From assembly GCF_011440375.1 (NCBI RefSeq), contig NZ_JAAOIR010000001.1:744001-808000 (forward strand): a DNA stretch of 64,000 bases, written 5' to 3'. The DNA is from Halorubellus sp. JP-L1 (GTDB taxonomy: Archaea; Halobacteriota; Halobacteria; Halobacteriales; Natrialbaceae). The position numbers and the translations under genes were made by a program. Under the pieces are notes generated by a model. The model searched no databases, was not told where the DNA came from, and worked only from the letters and a program-made list of their open reading frames with translations. Below are positions 57,086 to 64,000 of the stretch, piece by piece (positions within the stretch are counted from its first letter, which is position 1; each line of letters begins with the position of its first letter).

Positions 57086-58002
57086 GCGACGACGCGACCG
57101 ACGGACGGGATCCGGCTGGTGGAAGCGACGAGCAGCGAACGACCGGCGAGGCGGACGCGCAGCCCTCGCCCGGCGAGCACGACGCGGCCGTGGCGCCGCG
57201 AGCGCGCTCGGACGCGACCCGCGAGGGACTCGCGGGACCGGAGCCGGAGGACCGACCGCGGCCGCACGGCAAGCGGAACTCGCAGGGGATCCGCATCGAT
57301 CCCGAGGTCGAGGCGGAGCGCGAACCGCGGCGTGCCGTGATCAGCGTGCTCGTCGTGCACGAACCCGGCGTGCTGTCGGAGGTGTCGAGCCTCTTCAGTC
57401 GCCGACAGTTCAACATCGAGAGCCTGACCGTCGGCGCGACCCACGACCCGGACCGTGCGCGGATCACGGTCGTCGTCGAGGAGCCCGACCCGGGCATCGA
57501 CCAGGTCGAGAAGCAACTGCGGAAGCTGATTCCGGTCATCTCGGTGCGCGAGCTGGAGCCGGACGCGGTCCGGCGGGAGCTCGCGATCATCAAGGTCGAC
57601 GCGCGCGCACCGAGCGAGGTCGCGGCGGTCGCGGAGATGTACGACGGTCGGACCGTCGACGCCTCCAGGCAGACGGTGACCGTCGAGGTGACGGGGTCGC
57701 GCCAGAAGATCGAGGGCGCCATCGAGACGCTCTCGCAGTTCGGCGTCCGCGAGATCACGCGGACCGGGACTGCCGCGCAGGCACGCGGTGCGGACGCGAC
57801 CGCTGGCACGCCGCCCGCCGGGACGACCGGTCAGACGGAAGCGGCCGAAGCGGCGACCGACGGCGGCGAACCGACCGACGCAGCGACCGACGGTGGCGAA
57901 CCGACCGACGCAGCGACCGACGGTGGCAAACCGACCGACGCGGCCACCGGCGGCGAGACGAACAGCGAATCGAACGAGACCGCAGATACGCACGACGCAT
58001 GA
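57082..58002 (+). CDS. ilvN: Acetolactate synthase, regulatory subunit
   Basis: Small subunit giving valine feedback control and activation of IlvB. The ACT domain starts [20 protein letters not shown] and includes [20 protein letters not shown]; a second ALS_ss domain follows to about residue 230. At 306 aa it is nearly twice the bacterial length, with an 80-residue acidic/Arg head and a 75-residue tail. The tail holds three near-identical 10-residue units ([10 protein letters not shown]) encoded by a 30-bp tandem repeat. Four-base overlaps join it to ilvB and ilvC. Confidence 0.95.
   Translation: MSDDATDGRDPAGGSDEQRTTGEADAQPSPGEHDAAVAPRARSDATREGLAGPEPEDRPRPHGKRNSQGIRIDPEVEAEREPRRAVISVLVVHEPGVLSEVSSLFSRRQFNIESLTVGATHDPDRARITVVVEEPDPGIDQVEKQLRKLIPVISVRELEPDAVRRELAIIKVDARAPSEVAAVAEMYDGRTVDASRQTVTVEVTGSRQKIEGAIETLSQFGVREITRTGTAAQARGADATAGTPPAGTTGQTEAAEAATDGGEPTDAATDGGEPTDAATDGGKPTDAATGGETNSESNETADTHDA
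57860..57949. repeat. 30-bp tandem repeat in the ilvN tail
   Basis: Three in-frame units close to gcgaccgacggtggcgaacc followed by gaccgacgca, spanning about 57860-57949. They encode repeated A-T-D-G-G-E/K-P-T-D-A. Confidence 0.85.
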
Positions 58003-59042
58003 CCGACGAATTCACTACCGACGTTTACTACGACGACGACGCAGACGAATCGTACCTCGAATCGAAGACGATCGCGGTCCTGGGCTACGGGAGCCAGGGG
58101 CACGCGCACGCGCTGAACCTCCACGAGAGCGGGTTCGACGTCGTCGTCGGCCTCCGCGAGTCCTCTGACTCGTGGCCGGTCGCCGAGGACGACGGGCTGG
58201 CGGTCGCGACGCCGTACGACGCCGCCGAGCAGGCGGACGTCGTCTCCATCCTCGTCCCGGACACCGTCCAGCCGGCGGTGTATGAGGAGATCGAAGCGGC
58301 GCTCTCCGAGGGCGACACGCTCCAGTTCGCGCACGGGTTCAACATCCACTACAACCAGATCCAGCCGCCGGAGTACGTGGACGTGACGCTCGTCGCGCCG
58401 AAGTCGCCGGGGCACATCGTCCGCCGGAACTACGAGCGCGACGAGGGAACGCCCGGACTGCTCGCAGTCTACCAGGACGCGACCGGCGAGGCCGCCAAGG
58501 AGGGCCTCGCGTACGCGAAGGGGATCGGTTGCACGCGAGCGGGCGTCATCGAGACGACGTTCCAGGAGGAGACGGAGACCGACCTCTTCGGCGAGCAAGC
58601 CGTGCTCTGCGGGGGCGTCACATCGCTCGTCAAGCAGGGGTTCGAGACGATGGTCGACGCCGGCTACAGCCCCGAGATGGCGTACTTCGAGGTACTGAAC
58701 GAACTGAAGCTCATCGTCGACCTCATGTACGAGGACGGGCTCGCCGGCATGTGGCACTCCGTGAGCTACACCGCGGAGTACGGCGGGCTGACGCGCGGCG
58801 ACCGCGTCGTCGACGAGGGCGTCCGCGAGAACATGGAGGAGATCCTCGAGGAGGTCCAGAACGGCGAGTTCGCTCGCGAGTGGATCCTCGAGAACCAGGC
58901 TGGTCGGCCGAGCTTCGAGCAGCGCGTGCAGGCCGAGGAAGAGCACGAGATCGAGCAGGTCGGCGAGGAGCTCCGCGCGCTGTTCTCGTGGAGCGACGAG
59001 GCGGACGAACAGGAGAACGATCCGGCGCCAGCGGACGACTGA
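57999..59042 (+). CDS. ilvC: Ketol-acid reductoisomerase
   Basis: Class I KARI, 347 aa, converting acetolactate to dihydroxy-isovalerate. Dinucleotide motif [20 protein letters not shown] (26-45); the following loop GLRESSDSW has the Arg and Ser residues associated with NADPH use. Metal/substrate residues lie in [20 protein letters not shown] and the knotted C-terminal domain ([20 protein letters not shown]). The ATG overlaps the ilvN stop. An acidic tail of about 15 residues ends the protein. Confidence 0.97.
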   Translation: MTDEFTTDVYYDDDADESYLESKTIAVLGYGSQGHAHALNLHESGFDVVVGLRESSDSWPVAEDDGLAVATPYDAAEQADVVSILVPDTVQPAVYEEIEAALSEGDTLQFAHGFNIHYNQIQPPEYVDVTLVAPKSPGHIVRRNYERDEGTPGLLAVYQDATGEAAKEGLAYAKGIGCTRAGVIETTFQEETETDLFGEQAVLCGGVTSLVKQGFETMVDAGYSPEMAYFEVLNELKLIVDLMYEDGLAGMWHSVSYTAEYGGLTRGDRVVDEGVRENMEEILEEVQNGEFAREWILENQAGRPSFEQRVQAEEEHEIEQVGEELRALFSWSDEADEQENDPAPADD

Positions 59043-59063
59043 CCGAGCGGAGAGAGCCCCAAC

Positions 59064-59447
59064 ATGACCCGAAACCGACGAGAGAGAGACGACGAATCGA
59101 CCCAGATGCGCGCAGTCAGCCACACGAATCCCTACACGAACGAGTCCATGGGGTCGGTGTTCGAGCACGGCGTGACGATCGTCGCCGACGGCGGAGAACG
59201 CGGTGCCGCCGACGAGCCGACGGACGAACACGAGCCGGCTGACGAGCACGAGCCGGACGCCACGGACGCGGACGACGAACCGTTCGACGACACCGAAGCG
59301 GACGGCGACGAGCCGTTCGACGAGGACGCCGAGCCCGAGGACGGGACGCCGATGAAGGACGTATCGCACGAAGCGCCCGAGGGCGGGCACGGGAATCGCA
59401 TGTTCGAACGCGTCGGCGACACGGCCGACGTGGTAGACGAAGAATGA
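59064..59447 (+). CDS. Uncharacterised acidic protein in the leucine operon
   Basis: A 127-aa protein of unknown function. Two conserved-looking ends, SHTNPYTNESMGSVFEHGVT (19-38) and MKDVSHEAPEGGHGNRMFER (96-115), flank a 55-residue disordered acidic stretch with EHEPAD-type repeats. Both ends repeat a pattern of V-S-H ... and M-F-E/V-F-E, perhaps an internal duplication. It lies 21 bases after ilvC and its stop overlaps the leuC ATG by four bases, so it is translationally coupled to leuC. A role tied to leuC or iron-sulphur cluster handling is conceivable but unproven. Confidence 0.8.
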   Translation: MTRNRRERDDESTQMRAVSHTNPYTNESMGSVFEHGVTIVADGGERGAADEPTDEHEPADEHEPDATDADDEPFDDTEADGDEPFDEDAEPEDGTPMKDVSHEAPEGGHGNRMFERVGDTADVVDEE

Positions 59448-60880
59448 GCGAGGGGACGCTGTACGACGAGGTGTGGGAGCGCCACCGCGTCGATACGCTC
59501 CCGACCGGGCAGGACCAGCTGTTCGTGGGCCTGCACCTGGTGCACGAGGTGACGAGCCCGCAGGCGTTCGGGATGCTCGAAGAGCGCGACATGGAGGTCG
59601 CGTACCCCGAGTTGACGCACGCGACCGTCGACCACATCGTGCCGACGGCGGACCAGTCGCGGCCGTTCGACGACGACGCCGCGGAGACGATGATGCGCGA
59701 GCTCGAGGCGAACGTCGCGGAGGCGGGCATCGAGTTCTCGCATCCCGACACCGGGAACCAGGGGATCGTGCACGTCGTCGGCCCGGAGCAGGGCCTCACG
59801 CAGCCCGGGAAGACGATCGTCTGCGGGGACTCGCACACGAGCACGCACGGCGCGTTCGGCGCGCTCGCGTTCGGCATCGGCACGAGCCAGATCCGGGACG
59901 TGCTCGCGACGGGCTGCATCGCGATGGAGAAGCAGGACGTCCGCCGCATCGAGGTCACGGGCGACCTCGGCGACGGCGTCGAGGCGAAGGACGTCATCCT
60001 CCAGATCATCCGGAAGCTCGGGACCGACGGCGGCGTCGGGTACGTCTACGAGTACGGCGGGTCCGCGGTCGAAGCGCTCGGCATGGAAGGCCGGATGAGC
60101 ATCTGCAACATGAGCGTCGAAGGCGGCGCTCGCGCCGGGTACGTGAACCCCGACGAGACGACCTACGAGTTCCTCGAGGGCCGCGACCGCGTCCCGGACC
60201 GCGGCGACGGGTTCGAGGAACTCGAGGCGTACTGGAAGTCCATCGCGAGCGACGACGACGCGACGTACGACGACGTCGTCGAGATAGACGGCGACGCGCT
60301 CGCGCCGATGGTGACGTGGGGGACGACGCCCGGCCAGGGCGTCGGCGTCGACGAACCCATCCCCGCGCCCGAGGACCTGCCCGCGGACAAGCAGGACACC
60401 GCACGGAGCGCGCAGGAACACATGGGCGTCGAACCCGGCGACACCATGGACGGCTACCCGGTCGACGTCGCGTTCCTGGGGTCGTGCACGAACGCGCGCC
60501 TGCCGGACCTCCGCAGAGCCGCGAGCGTCGTCCAGGGTCGCGAAGTCGACGAGGACGTTCGCGCGCTCGTCGTCCCCGGCAGCCAGCGCGTCCAGCGCGC
60601 CGCCGAGGAGGCGGGGCTCGCGGACGTCTTCCGCGACGCCGGCTTCGAGTGGCGGAACGCCGGCTGCTCGATGTGCCTCGGCATGAACGAGGACCAACTG
60701 GAGGGCGACGAGGCGTGTGCGTCCTCCTCGAACCGGAACTTCGTCGGGCGCATGGGGAGCAAGGACGGCAAGACCGTCCTCATGAACCCACAGATGGTCG
60801 CCGCGGCCGCCATCCACGGCGAGGTCACTGACGTCCGCGACGTCGAGACCACGCCGGTCGAGGAGGTGACCGAGGCATGA
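59444..60880 (+). CDS. leuC: 3-isopropylmalate dehydratase large subunit
   Basis: Aconitase-family isomerase subunit, 478 aa, carrying the [4Fe-4S] cluster. Motifs: [20 protein letters not shown], the first cluster cysteine in [11 protein letters not shown], and the other two in [35 protein letters not shown] follows as in the family. Joined to the small subunit gene by a four-base overlap. Confidence 0.97.
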   Translation: MSEGTLYDEVWERHRVDTLPTGQDQLFVGLHLVHEVTSPQAFGMLEERDMEVAYPELTHATVDHIVPTADQSRPFDDDAAETMMRELEANVAEAGIEFSHPDTGNQGIVHVVGPEQGLTQPGKTIVCGDSHTSTHGAFGALAFGIGTSQIRDVLATGCIAMEKQDVRRIEVTGDLGDGVEAKDVILQIIRKLGTDGGVGYVYEYGGSAVEALGMEGRMSICNMSVEGGARAGYVNPDETTYEFLEGRDRVPDRGDGFEELEAYWKSIASDDDATYDDVVEIDGDALAPMVTWGTTPGQGVGVDEPIPAPEDLPADKQDTARSAQEHMGVEPGDTMDGYPVDVAFLGSCTNARLPDLRRAASVVQGREVDEDVRALVVPGSQRVQRAAEEAGLADVFRDAGFEWRNAGCSMCLGMNEDQLEGDEACASSSNRNFVGRMGSKDGKTVLMNPQMVAAAAIHGEVTDVRDVETTPVEEVTEA

Positions 60881-61596
60881 GTCAGCGCGACGCTGGCGGC
60901 GACGCCGCCGAATCGCGGAACGACGGCCCCGCGGAGATTGTCGAGCACGTCTCCGGTACCGGCGTGCCCGTTCGCGGGAACGACGTCGACACCGACCAGA
61001 TCATCCCCGCGCGCTTCCTGAAGGTCGTGACGTTCGACGGCCTCGGCCAGTTCGCGTTCTTCGACCAGCGGTTCACGGACGACGACGAGGAGAAGGACCA
61101 CCCGATGAACGAGGCCCGGTTCCGGGACGCGAGCGTGATGGTGACGAACAAGAACTTCGGCTGTGGCTCCTCGCGCGAGCACGCCCCGCAAGCGCTGATG
61201 CGGTGGGGGATCGACGCGCTCGTCGGCGAGAGCTTCGCGGAGATCTTCGCGGGGAACTGCCTCGCGCTCGGCATCCCGACGGTGACCGCCGACGAGGCGA
61301 CCGTCGAGGCGCTCCAGGACTGGGTCGACGACCACCCGGACGGCGAGATCGACGTCGACGTCGCCGCGGAGACGGTGACGTACGGCGATGCGACCGTGGA
61401 CGTGACGGTCGACGACGCCCAGCGGAAGGCGCTCGTCGAGGGCGTCTGGGACACGACCGCGCTCATGGCGAGCAACGCGTCCGCGGTCGCGGACACCGCC
61501 GAGAGCCTCCCGTACGTCGACGACGCGGTCGTCGCGAACGCTCGGGAGCGCATCGCGAGTCGAGACGCGACTGCGAACGACGGGGGCGACGCGTGA
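60877..61596 (+). CDS. leuD: 3-isopropylmalate dehydratase small subunit
   Basis: Swivel-domain partner of LeuC, 239 aa, isomerising 2- to 3-isopropylmalate. [16 protein letters not shown] (about 34-49) and [16 protein letters not shown] (about 92-107) are the family signatures. Acidic tails at both ends are halophile additions. Its stop overlaps the GTG start of leuB (GTGA). Confidence 0.96.
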   Translation: MSQRDAGGDAAESRNDGPAEIVEHVSGTGVPVRGNDVDTDQIIPARFLKVVTFDGLGQFAFFDQRFTDDDEEKDHPMNEARFRDASVMVTNKNFGCGSSREHAPQALMRWGIDALVGESFAEIFAGNCLALGIPTVTADEATVEALQDWVDDHPDGEIDVDVAAETVTYGDATVDVTVDDAQRKALVEGVWDTTALMASNASAVADTAESLPYVDDAVVANARERIASRDATANDGGDA

Positions 61597-62573
61597 GCGA
61601 GGAACGCATCGCGGTCGTTCCCGGCGACGGCATCGGCCAGGAGGTCGTGCCGGTCGCCGTGGACGTCCTCGACGCCGTCGGCGACTTCGAGTTCGTGCAC
61701 GCCGACGCCGGCGACGCGGTGAAGGCGGAGACGGGCGAGGCGCTCCCCGAAGAGACCTTCGAGACGGTGGCGAACGCTGACGCGACCGTCTTCGGCGCCG
61801 CCGGCGACACCGCCGCGGACGTCGTCCTCCCGCTGCGGGAGGCCGTGGACTCGTTCGCGAACGTGCGCCCGGCGCGCGCGCACCCGGGCGCGAACGCGCT
61901 CAAACCCGAGACGGACCTCGTGTTCGTCCGCGAGAACACCGAAGGCGTCTACAGCGGCATCGAGGACGAGATCACCGAGGGCGTGTCGACGCTGACGCGC
62001 GTCGTCACCGACCGCGCCTCGAGGGACATCGCCGAGTTCGGGTTCGACTACGCCGCCGAGAACGGCTACGACGACGTCACCGTCGCGCACAAGGCGAACG
62101 TGATGCGCGAGACCGACGGCCGGTTCCTCGAGAACGTGCGCGCCGTCGCCGACGCACGCGACGCCGAGTTCGACGAGGCGCTCATGGACGCGCTCGCGAT
62201 GCACCTCGTCCAGCGCCCCGAGAACTACGGCGTCGTCATCTGTCCGAACCTCGCCGGCGACGTCCTCTCTGACCTCGCAGCCGGCCTCGTCGGCGGCCTC
62301 GGCCTCCTCCCGAGTGCGAACGTCGGCCACGCGAACGGCCTGTTCGAGCCCGTCCACGGCAGCGCGCCGGACATCGCCGGCGACGGCATCGCGAACCCGA
62401 GCGCGACCGTGCTCTCGGCCGCGATGCTCCTCGAACACCTCGGATACGACCGGGAAGCAGCGAGCGTTAGGGACGCCGTCGAGGGCGTCCTCGCGGACGG
62501 CCCGCGGACGCCCGACCTCGGCGGCGGCGCCAGTACGGAGGCCGTCGCCACGGCGATCCTCGACGAGCTCTAA
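61593..62573 (+). CDS. leuB: 3-isopropylmalate dehydrogenase
   Basis: NAD-dependent beta-decarboxylating dehydrogenase completing leucine synthesis, 326 aa. It starts at [23 protein letters not shown]. Substrate residues lie in [11 protein letters not shown], the catalytic Tyr/Lys region in [15 protein letters not shown] and VAHKANVM, and the cofactor site in [20 protein letters not shown]. It is the last gene of the cluster and is coupled to leuD by a four-base overlap. Confidence 0.95.
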   Translation: MSEERIAVVPGDGIGQEVVPVAVDVLDAVGDFEFVHADAGDAVKAETGEALPEETFETVANADATVFGAAGDTAADVVLPLREAVDSFANVRPARAHPGANALKPETDLVFVRENTEGVYSGIEDEITEGVSTLTRVVTDRASRDIAEFGFDYAAENGYDDVTVAHKANVMRETDGRFLENVRAVADARDAEFDEALMDALAMHLVQRPENYGVVICPNLAGDVLSDLAAGLVGGLGLLPSANVGHANGLFEPVHGSAPDIAGDGIANPSATVLSAAMLLEHLGYDREAASVRDAVEGVLADGPRTPDLGGGASTEAVATAILDEL

Positions 62574-62604
62574 CGCCGGTCGCGTTTCGTCGCCGTCGAC
62601 TCCC

Positions 62605-63135
62605 TCAGATCGAGTCTTCGTCAGCGTCGCCGTCGCCGCGCCCGCTCTCCGCGACGCCACCGGCTCCAGCGGCGGCGATCGCGCAGATCTCCTCCCAGCG
62701 CCCCTTCGACTCCAGGTGCGACTGGAGTTCGCGCCCGTACTCGCCGGCGAGTTCGCGCGCGGTCTGGGCGCGCGCATCGTGGTCCGTCCCGCTCGAGCCA
62801 CCGCCGCCAATCCCGAGGGCGCTCTTCACGCCGTCGAAGAGGCCTCCCTTCTGGCCGCCGACGTCGGACTGCCCGCCGCCCGCGCCGCCCAGGGCGTTCA
62901 TCTGCTCCTGAATGTTCTCGAGTTCGGGCATGATCGCCTCGAGGTTCGTCGCCTCCCGGTCGACGACGATGCTCGCCGCCGCCGGATCAGACGGTTCGTC
63001 GATCGTGTACTCGGTCGCACTCATGATGAGACTCCACTCCTGGCTGGAGAACTCCGACGCGCGAACGCGGTCGTTGAACTCCTGGTCGACCGCCATCCGC
63101 TCGGCGACGACGCTGTTGGTCCACTCCTCGGTCAT
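62605..63135 (-). CDS. DUF5799-like haloarchaeal protein
   Basis: A 176-aa protein resembling the haloarchaea-specific DUF5799 family, of unknown function. It starts MTEEWTNSVVAERMAVDQEF. The conserved half is SEFSSQEWSLIMSATEYTID and the LEAIMPELENIQEQMNALGG segment. A Gly-rich middle (GGGQSDVGGQKGGLFDGVK) and an acidic tail follow. Cytosolic, no membrane segment. Convergent with leuB, 31 bases away. Confidence 0.75.
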   Translation of the reverse strand: MTEEWTNSVVAERMAVDQEFNDRVRASEFSSQEWSLIMSATEYTIDEPSDPAAASIVVDREATNLEAIMPELENIQEQMNALGGAGGGQSDVGGQKGGLFDGVKSALGIGGGGSSGTDHDARAQTARELAGEYGRELQSHLESKGRWEEICAIAAAGAGGVAESGRGDGDADEDSI

Positions 63136-63279
63136 GCGTCGAAGTACGCAGACGTCCCGTATCAGGGTTCCGCCCAGAGACTCCGCGAGAACTGAGAGCG
63201 GCAACCGAGAGAACGGATAGCGGCGACCGCGGTCGCGTTCGAACGCGTCGATGCGTGCGTCGACCAGGCGCGAACCGGT

Positions 63280-63672
63280 CTAGAACGCGTCGCCCTCGAG
63301 CGAAACGTCGGCGTAGAGGTCCGTCTTCAGAGCGTCGTGGACCTTGCACAGTTCCTCGGCGCGCGAGACGACGGCGTCGGCCTTGTCGCCGACGTCGCCC
63401 TCGACGGAGACGTCGAAGGAGACGGCGGCGAGCTTGTCGTCCTCGTTCAGGTCGCCCGTCACGTCGATCTCGATGTGGCCGAGTTCGCCGGCCTGGCGCT
63501 GCTCGGCGGCGACGCGCAGCGCCGGCACGAAGCACGCGGAGTACGCCGCGAGCAGGCTCTCGAGTGTGTCCGGGGCGTCCTCGCCCGTCGCGTCGATCGT
63601 CGTCTCGAAGTCGCGGATCTCGTTCGTGGTACTGAACCCTTCCTCGGAGACGGAGTGAACTTCCTTGGACAT
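63280..63672 (-). CDS. OsmC family protein
   Basis: A 130-aa OsmC/Ohr-fold protein. The two redox cysteines of the superfamily are in YSACFVPALRVAA and AEELCKVHDALK. Members reduce organic peroxides or handle related electrophiles. I start at MSKEVHSVSEEGF; 28 upstream in-frame codons overlap the promoter region. Divergent from rpl11 across 168 bases. Confidence 0.88.
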   Translation of the reverse strand: MSKEVHSVSEEGFSTTNEIRDFETTIDATGEDAPDTLESLLAAYSACFVPALRVAAEQRQAGELGHIEIDVTGDLNEDDKLAAVSFDVSVEGDVGDKADAVVSRAEELCKVHDALKTDLYADVSLEGDAF

Positions 63673-63810
63673 GCACGCGCAACTACACTCGGACTCCGGG
63701 TAAGCGTTACCGTTGCGGAACGCTGTCACGCCGCAGGACGGGCCGAGAACTCGCACGCACCACGTTCGGCCGGTGGTGGCGAGCCGACAGGTCGCCGTCG
63801 AAAGGTAACT

Positions 63811-63818
63811 GTTAAAAC
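63811..63818 (+). promoter_or_regulatory. TATA box of rpl11
   Basis: gttaaaac, 23-30 bases before the rpl11 ATG, predicts a leaderless transcript. Confidence 0.5.
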
Positions 63819-63840
63819 TCGTGCGAGACTTCCTGCGAGT

Positions 63841-64000
63841 ATGGCTGGAACCATCGAAGTGCTCGTTCCGGGTGGACAGGCCAACCCTGGCCCGCCGCTC
63901 GGTCCCGAGCTTGGTCCGACACCCGTGGACGTGCAGGCTGTCGTCAGCGAGATCAACGAACAGACGGAGGCCTTCGACGGCACGGAAGTGCCGGTCACCG
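63841..64000 (+). CDS. rpl11: 50S ribosomal protein L11 (5' part)
   Basis: Large-subunit protein uL11 of the GTPase-associated centre. The 53 visible residues start MAGTIEVLVPGGQANPGPPL, with GPELGPTPVDVQAVVSEINE as the family signature. The gene runs off the window end and probably begins an rpl11-rpl1-rpl10-rpl12 operon. Confidence 0.95.
   Translation, partial: MAGTIEVLVPGGQANPGPPLGPELGPTPVDVQAVVSEINEQTEAFDGTEVPVT

Overview
The window is chromosomal DNA of a halophilic archaeon (class Halobacteria). It is GC-rich, most proteins are strongly acidic with Asp/Glu/Thr-rich tails, and promoters have archaeal TATA boxes. The gene neighbourhoods are typical of haloarchaea: gyrB-gyrA divergent from top6B-top6A, the archaeal rps13-rps4-rps11-rpoD and rpl18e-rpl13-rps9-rpoN-rpoK-eno-rps2 blocks, archaeal mevalonate-pathway genes, and a bacterio-opsin-activator-type regulator. 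The genus cannot be told from the sequence alone.

Layout. 1-7.5 kb: DNA gyrase (gyrA truncated by the window edge) and topoisomerase VI, transcribed divergently. 7.6-16.2 kb: single genes, including an ATP-dependent DNA ligase, a MutY glycosylase, a flavin reductase and an aldo/keto reductase. 16.4-20.1 kb: rps17e and a minus-strand run cofD / DUS-like / CitG-like / DUF447 that looks like cofactor metabolism. 20.3-26.5 kb: a membrane protein with five HVO_2922/YegP-like repeats, a GCS2-type ligase, isopentenyl phosphate kinase, mevalonate kinase and a PGF-CTERM surface protein. 26.7-32.9 kb: ribosomal/RNA polymerase operons with tRNA-Leu(CAG) and tRNA-Ser(GCT). 33.1-37.8 kb: a CUT1-type sugar ABC transporter. 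38-43.4 kb: membrane proteins, a PQQ-type lipoprotein, a YdbS/YdbT-like pair and fen1.

43.5-46.4 kb is the most unusual part. It is an AT-richer island holding a Tat-exported precursor with no cysteine in residues 1-199 and ten cysteines in its last 58 residues, the architecture of a halocin C8-type microhalocin precursor. Twelve bases downstream lies a lipoprotein with an HEYVH zinc-protease motif, a natural candidate for processing the precursor. An esterase/hydrolase pseudogene with in-frame stops and a frameshift converges on the pair.

46.5-53.3 kb: an SDR enzyme, cystathionine gamma-synthase/lyase, a PAS/GAF/HTH_10 regulator, a thioesterase, an S66 (MccF-like) peptidase and a ferritin-like protein. 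53.6-62.6 kb: the branched-chain amino acid genes leuA-ilvB-ilvN-ilvC-orf-leuC-leuD-leuB, mostly joined by 4-base start/stop overlaps. Two regulatory oddities sit here. The leuA N-terminus is out of frame with its ATG. The ilvB leader holds a 28-codon Val/Ile-rich peptide whose stop codon is the loop of a perfect 9-bp hairpin, preceded by a 15-bp inverted repeat at the predicted transcription start; this looks like attenuator-type control. The window ends with a DUF5799-like protein, an OsmC-family protein and the start of rpl11.

A theme across the window is short tandem duplications (15-39 bp) in spacers and disordered coding tails; two of them copy the stop codon of the adjacent gene.
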